Positions 30,706-38,655 of a stretch of DNA of 64,000 nt are shown here, in pieces; position 1 is the stretch's first letter; each line of letters starts with the position of its first letter. The notes below the pieces were generated by a model. It had not been told where the DNA came from. It searched no databases and saw nothing but the letters and a program-made list of their open reading frames with translations. The position numbers and the translations under genes were made by a program. This DNA comes from Cryobacterium arcticum. Its GTDB lineage: Bacteria > Actinomycetota > Actinomycetes > Actinomycetales > Microbacteriaceae. The stretch lies in the NCBI RefSeq assembly GCF_003185895.1, contig NZ_QHLY01000007.1:310001-374000 (forward strand), in the 5' to 3' direction.

Positions 30706-32421
30706 TTACAGCTCGTACAGCCGGGCCTCCCAGGGGCGCAGGGCGGATGCGGCGGTGCCGGCCGGCGGCACCGGGTAGTTGGCCAGCACCGGCTCGGCAC
30801 CCGGCAGCAGGGCGGCGACGTCGGCCGGCAACTCCAGCGGCACATCCGACACATTCGCCAGCACCAGCAGGGTCTGCCCGTCGAGGGTGCGGGTGAACGC
30901 GTAGAGCCGCTCGTGGTCGGCGGCCAGCAGTCTGAACGCCCCGAGTGCCACTACCGGGTTTTCGTGCCGCAGCTGGATCAGACGCCGGTAGAACGCGAAC
31001 ACGCTCCGCTCCGCCGCCCGGTCGGCCGCCACGTTGATCTCCGGGTAGTTCGGGTTGGCCGCGATCCAGGGGGTGCCGGTGGTGAAGCCCGCGTGTGCGG
31101 CATCCGACCACTGCATCGGGGTGCGGGCGTTGTCCCTGCCCATGGTGTGCACCCCGGCCAGCACGCTCGCCGGGGACTGGTCGAACTCTTCCACGGCTTC
31201 GCGGTAGTGGTTGAGCGACTCGATATCGCGGTAGTGCTCGATGCTCTCGAACCGCACATTGGTCATGCCGATCTCTTCGCCCTGGTAGATATAGGGCGTG
31301 CCGCGGTGCAGGTGCAGCACCAGCGCCCACAGGGTGGCCGATTCGTAGCGGAACTCGGTGTCGTTGCCGAATCGGGATACCAGCCGGGGCTGGTCGTGGT
31401 TGTTCAGGTACAGGCTGTTCCACCCGGTTTCGGCCAGGCCGTCCTGCCAGCGCGCCAGGCTGTGCTTCAGCGGCACCAGGCTCCGCGGCAGCGGGTCGAA
31501 CTTGTGCACGCCCTGGTCGAGCGAGACATGCTCGAACTGGAAGATCATGTCGACCTCCGCCCGGGCCGCATCCGTGAACAGCACGGCGTCGTCGATGCTC
31601 ACGCCGGGCATCTCACCCACGGTGAGGTGCTCGCCGGTGCGCCCCGCGAACACGGCCGCGTGCATCTCCTCCAGGTAGTCGTGGATCTGCGTGCCCATCG
31701 GCGAACCGCCACCGGTGGCCGCGCCGGGCCCGCTCACCAGCTCCACCTGCTTGGCGATGAAGTTGATCACGTCCATGCGGAACCCGTCGACGCCGCGGTC
31801 CAGCCACCAGTTCATCATCGCGTAGACGGCGGCGCGCACCTCGGGGTTCTCCCAGTTGAGGTCGGGCTGCTGCTTCGCGAACAAATGCAGGTAGTACTCA
31901 CCCGTCGTGTCGTCGAGCGTCCAGGCCGGGCCGCTGAAGGCGCTGCCCCAGCCGTTCGGCTCCACGCCGGCCGCCCCGGGCTGCCGCCACCAGTACCAGT
32001 CCCGCTTGGGGTTGTCGAGGGAGGACCGCGACTCGACGAACCACGGGTGCTCGTCGCTGGTGTGGTTCACCACCAGGTCCATCACGATCTTGAGGCCGCG
32101 CTCGTGCGCATCCGCCAGCAGCGCGTCGAACTCGGCCAGGCTGCCGAACACCGGGTCGATGTCCTGGTAGTCGCGGATGTCGTAGCCGTTGTCGTGCTGC
32201 GGCGACGGGTACACCGGTGACAGCCAGATCGCGTCGACACCCAGCTCGGCCAGGTAATCGAGCTTGCCGCGCACCCCGCCCAGGTCACCGATGCCGTCAC
32301 CGTTCGAGTCGGCGAAGCTCCGCGGGTACACCTGGTATACCACGGCCTTCGTCCACCAGGCGGCGGGCGTGGCCGGCGAGCCCGTCGAGTCGGATGCGGT
32401 GCGGCTGTCGGTGCTGGTCAC
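30706..32421 (-). CDS. GH13 alpha-glucosidase / oligo-1,6-glucosidase
   Basis: A 571-residue cytoplasmic GH13 enzyme. Conserved regions are DLVVNHTSDEHPWF (region I), GFRMDVINFI with the nucleophile Asp (region II), LTVGEMPGV with the acid/base Glu (region III) and LNNHDQPRLVSRFG (region IV). It would release glucose from short alpha-glucosides such as isomaltose, sucrose or trehalose derivatives. The start is GTG at 32421 with GGGAGGA 8 nt upstream. Transcribed divergently from a ROK repressor, a common arrangement for sugar-induced genes. No sugar transporter is beside it. Confidence 0.92.
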   Translation of the reverse strand: MTSTDSRTASDSTGSPATPAAWWTKAVVYQVYPRSFADSNGDGIGDLGGVRGKLDYLAELGVDAIWLSPVYPSPQHDNGYDIRDYQDIDPVFGSLAEFDALLADAHERGLKIVMDLVVNHTSDEHPWFVESRSSLDNPKRDWYWWRQPGAAGVEPNGWGSAFSGPAWTLDDTTGEYYLHLFAKQQPDLNWENPEVRAAVYAMMNWWLDRGVDGFRMDVINFIAKQVELVSGPGAATGGGSPMGTQIHDYLEEMHAAVFAGRTGEHLTVGEMPGVSIDDAVLFTDAARAEVDMIFQFEHVSLDQGVHKFDPLPRSLVPLKHSLARWQDGLAETGWNSLYLNNHDQPRLVSRFGNDTEFRYESATLWALVLHLHRGTPYIYQGEEIGMTNVRFESIEHYRDIESLNHYREAVEEFDQSPASVLAGVHTMGRDNARTPMQWSDAAHAGFTTGTPWIAANPNYPEINVAADRAAERSVFAFYRRLIQLRHENPVVALGAFRLLAADHERLYAFTRTLDGQTLLVLANVSDVPLELPADVAALLPGAEPVLANYPVPPAGTAASALRPWEARLYEL

Positions 32422-32481
32422 GTGCGGGTCCTCCCTGGCCGGTGTGGTCTGCCCCGGGGCAGGAAGAGCCGGCGATTCGAA

Positions 32482-32502
32482 TTGTTTCTTGGGCGAAAAT
32501 AA
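32482..32502. promoter_or_regulatory. Possible ROK operator between glucosidase and regulator
   Basis: TTGTTTC and GAAAATAA flank TTGGGC, giving an imperfect AT-rich dyad in a GC-rich region, similar in style to NagC/Mlc sites. It lies in the 226-bp divergent gap. Confidence 0.3.
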
Positions 32503-32647
32503 GTCGTGGCACCACTGTAGCGTCCGAGGCGCCGCGTGCACCCACTCCGGGGGGATGCCGCCAGGCCCTGGCTGGCCACGCGGGCGAGTGTGTCTCTATG
32601 TCAAGATAAGACTCAGCCCGCTTGGGCGCCAGGGAGAGGCGACCGCC

Positions 32648-33823
32648 ATGTACGGGAGCACGGAGGCCACGCCGCCGATCGGTGATTCGGCGATGAGCCT
32701 GGCGCGAGCCGTGCTCATGCACGGGCCGATCTCCCGCGGCGACCTCGGGCGCCGGCTCGGCCTGTCACCGGCCAGCCTCACCCGGCTGAGCAAGCCGTTC
32801 CTGGACCTGGGCCTGTTCGTGGAACTCAGCGAGACCGTGAACAGCGGTGTCGGTCGCCCGACCAAGCCCCTCGACGTGAGCTTGGATGGGCGCCGGTTCG
32901 TGGGGATCAAGGTCACCGGCGAGGGCCTCTTCGGCGTGCTCACCGACCTGCGCGCCACCGAACTCGCCTCCGCGCATCATCCGCTCACGAGCACGGACCC
33001 CGCCGAGGTCGTGCGTCGACTGGTCGCCCTGGTGCTCGAACTCGCCGGCGGCGACCCGATCGCCGGGCTGGGCGTGACCGTTGGCGGTCAGGTCCTCAAC
33101 TCCAGGGTGGTCGCCAGGGCGCCCTTCCTGGGCTGGCGCGACGTGCACCTGGCCACCGAGCTGGAGGCCAGCCTGGGGATTCCGGTGTTGGTGGAGAATG
33201 ATGTCGCCGGACTCGCCGCCGCCGAACAGTGGTTCGGCGCCGGGCGGGGCACGGCCAGCTTCGCCGTGCTCACCATCGGTGTCGGGGTCGGTTATGGCCT
33301 GGTGGTGAACGACCAAGTGATCAGCACCAAGGACAGCGGCCTCGGTCTCGGCGGTCACGTGCCGTTGGACGCGGATGGGCCACTCTGCGGCAGTGGCCAC
33401 CGGGGCTGCTCCGACGCGATGCTCACCGAGGCCAGCATCAGCGCCCAGGTGGGCGACCGGCTCGGCCGGGTCGTGGACTATGCCGAAGTCCTCACCCTGG
33501 CGGCGTCGGCAGAGCCAGCGGCGCTCGCCGTGGTCCAGGCCTCCGGGCGGGCCCTCGGCCGGCTGGTGGCGTTGATCGCCAACATCGCGATGGTGGACAC
33601 CGTGGTGCTCGCCGGCGAAGGCATCGGCCTGTGGGACGTCGTGGGTGACGACATCGTGGCCGCGGCCTCCGCCGGCCGCGACCCGGCGGCAACACCACTG
33701 CAGATCAGCGTGGACACCACCGGGGTCTCCTCCTGGGCCAGGGGCGCCGCGGCGGTCGCGATCCAGCACACCCTCGCCCGCCTCACCGTGGCCGAGGCGA
33801 CGCCGCCGGGCGCCGCGCAGTAA
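32648..33823 (+). CDS. ROK family transcriptional regulator
   Basis: A 391-residue protein with an N-terminal winged helix (GPISRGDLGRRLGLSPASLTRLSKPFLDLGL) and a sugar-kinase-like ROK domain (ENDVAGLAAAEQWFGAGRGT, GLGLGGHVPLDADGPLCG). ROK regulators repress sugar genes until their sugar binds. The zinc motif normally reads C-x-C-G-x2-G-C; here it is CGSGHRGC, so the second Cys is Ser. The divergent GH13 gene is the probable target. GGGAGAGG before the ATG supports the start; upstream in-frame codons extend into the intergenic control region. Confidence 0.88.
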   Translation: MYGSTEATPPIGDSAMSLARAVLMHGPISRGDLGRRLGLSPASLTRLSKPFLDLGLFVELSETVNSGVGRPTKPLDVSLDGRRFVGIKVTGEGLFGVLTDLRATELASAHHPLTSTDPAEVVRRLVALVLELAGGDPIAGLGVTVGGQVLNSRVVARAPFLGWRDVHLATELEASLGIPVLVENDVAGLAAAEQWFGAGRGTASFAVLTIGVGVGYGLVVNDQVISTKDSGLGLGGHVPLDADGPLCGSGHRGCSDAMLTEASISAQVGDRLGRVVDYAEVLTLAASAEPAALAVVQASGRALGRLVALIANIAMVDTVVLAGEGIGLWDVVGDDIVAAASAGRDPAATPLQISVDTTGVSSWARGAAAVAIQHTLARLTVAEATPPGAAQ

Positions 33824-33908
33824 TTACAGCGGCGGGCGGGAATAGGATCGGGGCATCCGTCGTTGACCCCGATATACATGCAGACGCATTGAGTTTTGGA
33901 GGCTGGAA

Positions 33909-35111
33909 ATGCAGTTCGGAATCTTCACGGTCGGCGACTTGACCACCGATCCCACCACGGGTCACACGCCGAGCGAGCACGACCGCATCAAGGCCATGCT
34001 CACCATCGCCCAGAAGGTGGAAGAGGTCGGTCTCGACGTCTTCGCCGCCGGCGAGCACCACAACCCGCCGTTCGTGCCGTCGAGCCCGACGACCATGCTC
34101 GGCTACATCGCGGCCAAGACGGAGCGGATCATCCTCTCCACCGCCACGACCCTGATCACCACGAGCGACCCGGTGAAGATCGCCGAAGACTTCGCGATGC
34201 TGCAGCACGTGGCCGACGGTCGGGTCGACCTCACCCTCGGCCGCGGCAACACCGGCCCGGTCTACCCCTGGTTCGGCCAGGACATCCGCCAGGGCATCCC
34301 GTTGGCGCTGGAGAACTACGCCCTGCTGCGCCGCCTGTGGCGTGAGGACTTCGTCGACTGGGAGGGCCAGTTCCGCACCCCGCTGCAGGGCTTCCAGTCC
34401 ACCCCGCGCCCGCTCGACGGCGTGGCGCCGTTCGTCTGGCACGGCAGCATCCGCAGCCCCGAAATCGCCGAACAGGCCGCGTACTACGGCGACGGCTTCT
34501 TCTCCAACCACATCTTCTGGCCCGCCTCGCACACCGCGAAGATGGTGAAGTACTACCGCAACCGCTTCGAGCACTACGGCCACGGCACCGCCGCGCAGGC
34601 GATCGTCGGGCTCGGCGGCCAGGTCTTCATGAGCAAGAACTCGCAGGACGCCAAGCGCAAGTTCCGCCCGTACTTCGACAACGCGCCGGTGTACGGCAAC
34701 GGCCCGAGCATGGAGGACTTCACCGAGCAGACCCCGCTCACCGTGGGCAGCCCGCAGGAAGTCATCGACCGCACCCTGGGCTTCCGGGACTACGTCGGCG
34801 ACTACCAGCGTCAGCTCTGGCTGATGGACCACGCCGGCCTGCCGCTGAAGACCGTGCTCGAGCAGCTCGACATCCTGGGTGAAGAGGTCGTTCCCGTGCT
34901 CCGCAAGGAGTTCGCGAAGAACCGCCCCGCCGATGTGCCCGAAGGCCCCACCCACGAGGCCCTCGTGATCGCCGCCGGCGCCGCCACCACGGCGGATGCG
35001 ACCGCATCCGCTGTGCGCGACGACCTCGACACCGCCGCCGCCATCGCACCGCACCGCCGGGCCACCGGGGCCGCATTCGGCCTCGCCGGCGCCACCAAGA
35101 CCGGAGCCTAG
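33909..35111 (+). CDS. LLM class flavin-dependent oxidoreductase (CE1758 type)
   Basis: A 400-residue luciferase-like TIM-barrel monooxygenase. Typical stretches are MQFGIFTVGDLT, VFAAGEHHNPPF, ILSTATTLITTSDPVKIAEDFAMLQHVADGRVDLTLGRG and FVWHGSIRSPEIAEQAAYYGDGFFSNH. It uses reduced FMN and O2 on an unknown substrate. Its partner, an FMN reductase of the CE1759 type, starts 1 nt after its stop and would supply FMNH2. TGGAGG lies before the ATG. The C-terminal ~40 residues are Ala/Thr-rich and look dispensable. Confidence 0.9.
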   Translation: MQFGIFTVGDLTTDPTTGHTPSEHDRIKAMLTIAQKVEEVGLDVFAAGEHHNPPFVPSSPTTMLGYIAAKTERIILSTATTLITTSDPVKIAEDFAMLQHVADGRVDLTLGRGNTGPVYPWFGQDIRQGIPLALENYALLRRLWREDFVDWEGQFRTPLQGFQSTPRPLDGVAPFVWHGSIRSPEIAEQAAYYGDGFFSNHIFWPASHTAKMVKYYRNRFEHYGHGTAAQAIVGLGGQVFMSKNSQDAKRKFRPYFDNAPVYGNGPSMEDFTEQTPLTVGSPQEVIDRTLGFRDYVGDYQRQLWLMDHAGLPLKTVLEQLDILGEEVVPVLRKEFAKNRPADVPEGPTHEALVIAAGAATTADATASAVRDDLDTAAAIAPHRRATGAAFGLAGATKTGA

Positions 35112-35112
35112 A

Positions 35113-35754
35113 ATGACCGAGCGCACCCTGGCCGTCGTCTCCGCCGGCCTCAGTCAACCGTCGTCCACCCGCCTGCTCGCCGACAAGCTCGCCACGGCCA
35201 CCGTGGCGCGGCTGGCCGACGAGGGCGTCACCACCAAAGTGGTGACGTACGAGCTGCGTGACTACGCGCAGGACATCATGAACAACATGCTCACCGGGTT
35301 CGCCAACCCCCGGCTGGAAGAGATGATCGAGGCCGTCACCTCGGCCGACGGCCTGATCGCCGTCACCCCGATCTTCACCACCAGCTACAGCGGCCTGTTC
35401 AAGACGTTCTTCGACGTGATCGACAACCGCAGCCTCACCGACCAGCCCGTGCTGATCGGTGCGACTGCCGGCACGCCGCGGCACTCGCTGGCGCTGGACT
35501 ACGCGCTGCGGCCGATGTTCACCTACCTGCACGCCGTGGTGGTGCCCACCTCGGTGTTCGCCGCCTCAGAGGACTGGGGCACCGGCGACGGCGGCCGCGT
35601 CGATAGTCGGGTGCAGACCCTGCCCGCCCGCATCGAACGCGCGGCGGGGGAGCTGTCGGCTCTCGTTGTGCGGTCTGATCGGTCCGCGCGGATCCGCGAC
35701 CCGTTCGAACTCCCCGCCGACTTCAACCCCGCCGGCCTGTTCCCGCCCCGCTAA
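35113..35754 (+). CDS. FMN reductase (CE1759 type), partner of the LLM oxidoreductase
   Basis: A 213-residue flavodoxin-fold reductase with VVSAGLSQPSSTRLLADKL (phosphate loop) and AVTPIFTTSYSGLFKTFFDVID, ending with RIRDPFELPADFNPAGLFPPR. It supplies reduced FMN to the oxygenase encoded just upstream; the two families are known to be paired. No separate ribosome site is obvious in the 1-nt gap, so coupled translation is likely. Confidence 0.88.
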   Translation: MTERTLAVVSAGLSQPSSTRLLADKLATATVARLADEGVTTKVVTYELRDYAQDIMNNMLTGFANPRLEEMIEAVTSADGLIAVTPIFTTSYSGLFKTFFDVIDNRSLTDQPVLIGATAGTPRHSLALDYALRPMFTYLHAVVVPTSVFAASEDWGTGDGGRVDSRVQTLPARIERAAGELSALVVRSDRSARIRDPFELPADFNPAGLFPPR

Positions 35755-35768
35755 TCCCGGTCGAGTTC

Positions 35769-35859
35769 CACGAAAGCGGTCGTGTGGTCGTTTGCGTTTC
35801 ACGAGAGCGGTCGTGTGGTCACCTCAGTTCGCTGAGGTGACCTCACGGCCGCTTTCGTG
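35769..35859. repeat. 28-bp-stem hairpin with a partial upstream copy
   Basis: 35800-35827 and 35832-35859 are inverted with 3 mismatches in 28, closing on a TTCG loop (CTCAG-TTCG-CTGAG). A truncated copy of the left arm lies at 35769-35790. It follows the FMN reductase stop by about 45 bp. A very stable structure lacking a T-run: a REP-like element or factor-dependent 3' end. Confidence 0.75.
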
Positions 35860-35883
35860 TGCTCACCGCGTGCCCGTTCCGTT

Positions 35884-36034
35884 GGTCGAGCCTGTCGAGA
35901 CCCCGTGACGTGCGCGTGTGTCGCGCCCCGATCGTTGGTCGAGCTTGTCGAGACCCCGTGACGTACGTGTGTGTCGCCCCCCGGCGCGGCCCGCGTCCGA
36001 CACAGCGTCTCACCAGGTCTCGACAAGCTCGACC
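35884..36034. repeat. GGTCGAGCYTGTCGAGACC palindromic repeats before pyrD
   Basis: Copies at 35884-35902 and 35937-35955 (direct), and 36016-36034 (inverted). The first two are followed by CCGTGACGT and similar spacers. The 440-bp region from 35755 to 36194 shows no gene; it consists of this family, the hairpin at 35800-35859 and the upstream region of pyrD. Confidence 0.8.
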
Positions 36035-36194
36035 AGCGGGACTCCCGCGTCGAGTATAGAAAGGTCGCGCGACCACCGGGACCTTCGGCTCTGATGGGGC
36101 CGGGTGGTGGGCGGCAGACTGAAACGCAGTGCGCTGGAGAGAGTGCTTCCGCGAGACGGAAGCCGTGACAACCGCGCAGACAGACAGGTCTTTC

Positions 36195-37190
36195 ATGGTC
36201 GCCCTTCTCGAGGGACCGGTATTCCCGGATGCCCGGGCCGCGTTCTTCGCCGCCGCTCCCGACCCGCTCGACCTGGCCGGCGCCCCGGCGGTCGACCTGT
36301 CCGTGCGCATCGGCAGCCTCACCCTGCACACCCCGCTGATGCCCGCATCCGGCTGCTTCGGTCCGGAACTCGGCGCACTCATCCCGGTCGCCGAACTCGG
36401 CGCCACCGTGACCAAGACTGTCTTCGGTTCAGCGCGTGGCGGTAACCCCGTGCACCGGCTCACCGAGATCCCCGCCGGCATGGTCAACAGCGTCGGCATC
36501 CCCAGCCACGGTCCGGTCGGCTACCTGGCCACGCTGCATCCGCGCTATGCAGCGCTGGATGCGCCGACCGTCATCAGCGTGGGAGGGCACCGCACCAGCG
36601 AGTACGCTCCTGTCGTGGCGGCCCTCGGTGAGCACGGCGCCGCCTACGAGCTCAACGTGTCCTGCCCCAACCTCGACCGCGACGGCACCGACATCGGCTC
36701 GGATCCGGCGGCCATCCGTGAGGTTGTCGCCGCTGTGCGGCTCGTCACCGACAAGCCGATCATCGTGAAGCTGCCGGTGCTGGTCGCCTCCATCGCCGCC
36801 TGCGCTCGGGCCGCGGAGGAGGCCGGCGCCGACGCGGTCTGTGTGGCCAACTCCATTCCGGCGATGCCGCTGGATGCGCTCACCCGCCGGCCGATTCTCG
36901 GCAACGTCATCGGTGGGCTGTCGGGGCCGTCGATCAAACCGATCGTGCTGCGGCTGGTGTGGCTCGCGTCGCGGGCCGTGCAGATTCCCGTGATCGCCTG
37001 CGGCGGCGTCGGCTCTGTCGACGACGCCCTGGACTACTTCTCGGTGGGGGCGAGTGCCGTGCAGGTGGGTACGGCGAGTTTCGGCCGGCCATTCGTGGCG
37101 GTGGAGATCGCGCGAGGGTTGCGGCAACGGTGCCTGGATGCCGGGGTCGGCAGTATTCGCGAGTTGCTCGAATTGGACGCACCGCGATGA
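36195..37190 (+). CDS. pyrD: Dihydroorotate dehydrogenase class 1B catalytic subunit
   Basis: A 331-residue FMN TIM barrel. Evidence: LMPASGCFGPELG, the catalytic-Cys loop ELNVSCPNLDRDG (Cys near residue 157), IIVKLPVLV, and the FMN phosphate site ACGGVGSVDDALDYFSVGASAVQVGTA. Class 1B enzymes use NAD+ through a PyrK partner, which is encoded next with an ATGA overlap. The start is uncertain: a weak AGG precedes the ATG at 36195, with GTG alternatives at 36129 and 36165. It is isolated from any other pyrimidine gene in this window. Confidence 0.85.
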   Translation: MVALLEGPVFPDARAAFFAAAPDPLDLAGAPAVDLSVRIGSLTLHTPLMPASGCFGPELGALIPVAELGATVTKTVFGSARGGNPVHRLTEIPAGMVNSVGIPSHGPVGYLATLHPRYAALDAPTVISVGGHRTSEYAPVVAALGEHGAAYELNVSCPNLDRDGTDIGSDPAAIREVVAAVRLVTDKPIIVKLPVLVASIAACARAAEEAGADAVCVANSIPAMPLDALTRRPILGNVIGGLSGPSIKPIVLRLVWLASRAVQIPVIACGGVGSVDDALDYFSVGASAVQVGTASFGRPFVAVEIARGLRQRCLDAGVGSIRELLELDAPR

Positions 37191-38392
37191 GCGCCGACGT
37201 GAGCTTGGGCTTCGAACGCAACCACCCGCTGGTCGAGCCTGTCGAGACCCCGCGAGATGTCTCACCAGGTCTCGACAAGCTCGACCAGCGGGATGGGGGC
37301 GAACCGCAGGTTGGGTCGCTGGGTCTCGACAAGCTCGACCAGCGGGGTGGGGGCGAACCGCAGGTTGGGTCGCTGGGTCTCGACAAGCTCGACCAGCGGA
37401 AGGGTCTCGACCAGAGGAAGAGGGCTGATGCGGCCCGGCGGGCGGCGGCCGCGCAGGCGCGCGCGTTCGCGGAGGCTGATGAACGGGCGCTCGACGGGCT
37501 GGTCTCGGTGCGGCCGCGCTCGGCCGTGCCGCGCCCGCAGCCGGTGTGGGACGACGCCGAGGTGCTCGTGCATGAACCGGTGGGGGAGCGCTACCGTCGC
37601 CTGGTCCTGGCCTGCGACACCATCGCCCGGACCGCCCAGGCCGGCCAGTTCCTGATGATCACCGTTCCGCCCAGCGGCGGCGACACCATTCTGCTGCCCC
37701 GGCCGATGGCCATTCACCGCCGCCGCCCGGCCACGCCGGCTCGCCCCGCCACCGCCCACGGGCCGGCGACCGCGGCCACGCCCGGCACCGTCGAGCTGAT
37801 CTACGGCACCGTCGGCCGCGGCACCCGCGCCCTCGCGGCCGTTCCGGTCGGTGGCAACCTTCAGCTCACCGGTCCGCTCGGCCGCGGCTTCGAGTTCCCC
37901 GCCGCAACCCGCACGGCCCTGCTCATCGGCCGTGGCGTGGGGGTCTGCGGAGTGATGGGCGCCGCCGAGGACGCCGCAGCCGCGGGCATCCGCACCACCA
38001 TGGTGCTCAGCGGTCGCAACCCGCAGCAGCTGCTCGGCCGCACCGACTGCGCCGAACTGGGCGTCACCGTGCTCGAAGCCACCGACCACGACGGTTCGAG
38101 CGACCTTGCAGCCCTGAAGACCCGGCTGCTCACGGAATTCGACGGCACGACACCAGGCCGGACCCCGCCCGACGTGGTGATGGTCTGCGGCGCCGGCGTG
38201 CTCGCCCGGCTGGCCGCCGAACTCGGCGCCGACTGGGGTGTGACGGTGCAGGCCTCACTCGAGGCTCACATGGCTTGCGGCTTGGGTTATTGCCACGGCT
38301 GCGCCGCCCCGGTGAGCACCGACCCGAGCGTGGAGGGCCCACTGGTCTGCGCCGACGGGCCCGTCTTCGACGCCGTTCTCCCTGTCGTTTAA
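37187..38392 (+). CDS. pyrK: PyrK-type electron transfer subunit with repeat-encoded N-terminal insert
   Basis: A 401-residue protein, longer than the usual ~260. Residues ~115-330 are a ferredoxin-reductase-like FAD and NAD module (QFLMITVPPSGGD, LIYGTVGRGTRAL, GPLGRGFEF, IGRGVGVCGVMGAAEDA). The C-terminus has a 2Fe-2S motif, C-x4-C-x2-C-x11-C (CGLGYCHGC, then LVC). Residues ~15-75 come from three in-frame copies of a 54-bp repeat, each reading GLDKLDQR, then an Arg/Ala-rich linker. The ATG overlaps the pyrD stop, and no good later start is seen, so the repeats are probably translated. Confidence 0.82.
   Translation: MSADVSLGFERNHPLVEPVETPRDVSPGLDKLDQRDGGEPQVGSLGLDKLDQRGGGEPQVGSLGLDKLDQRKGLDQRKRADAARRAAAAQARAFAEADERALDGLVSVRPRSAVPRPQPVWDDAEVLVHEPVGERYRRLVLACDTIARTAQAGQFLMITVPPSGGDTILLPRPMAIHRRRPATPARPATAHGPATAATPGTVELIYGTVGRGTRALAAVPVGGNLQLTGPLGRGFEFPAATRTALLIGRGVGVCGVMGAAEDAAAAGIRTTMVLSGRNPQQLLGRTDCAELGVTVLEATDHDGSSDLAALKTRLLTEFDGTTPGRTPPDVVMVCGAGVLARLAAELGADWGVTVQASLEAHMACGLGYCHGCAAPVSTDPSVEGPLVCADGPVFDAVLPVV
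37231..37394 (+). repeat. 54-bp tandem repeats carrying the GGTCTCGACAAGCTCGACC palindrome inside pyrK
   Basis: One direct copy at 37231-37249 and three inverted copies at 37268-37286, 37322-37340 and 37376-37394, spaced exactly 54 bp (18 codons). The unit also contains GGGGGCGAACCGCAGGTTGG. The frame of pyrK is kept throughout. Confidence 0.85.
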
Positions 38393-38404
38393 CCCCTGTT
38401 CTGC

Positions 38405-38410
38405 TAGGCT
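38405..38410 (+). promoter_or_regulatory. -10 box (TAGGCT) of pnp with long leader
   Basis: TAGGCT inside TCTGCTAGGCT, matching the rpsO promoter string TCTGCTAGG. It predicts a leader of about 240 nt before pnp, consistent with post-transcriptional control. Confidence 0.4.
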
Positions 38411-38486
38411 TGGTCAGGTAGTTCTTCGGATCTACCGGTATTACCCGGAGCAGACTGGCAGGACGCTGGTCCTCGGTGGTGGTTTC

Positions 38487-38522
38487 CCAACGCAGGGCGC
38501 GTGAATAAAGCAGCCCCGTTGG
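38487..38522 (+). other. Hairpin in the pnp mRNA leader
   Basis: CCAACG pairs with CGTTGG, with inner GGGC/GCCC pairing. In other bacteria a pnp leader hairpin is the site of PNPase autoregulation; the same role here is inference. Confidence 0.4.
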
Positions 38523-38655
38523 TGAATTTCTACTGGTGGCCAGCAACGCTAGCGCCCAACACATGTTCGGCAGCTTGTTCTGCCTGTTCCTGCTCCGATG
38601 TCCCACTCGCGCGCCACACGGGCAAACGAGTCTAAACAAAGGAGAGAACCCCCAT

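Noticed and set aside
37231..37394. CRISPR array
   Set aside because: Units are 54-bp tandem repeats with conserved, not variable, spacers, lie inside a coding frame, and no cas gene is near.
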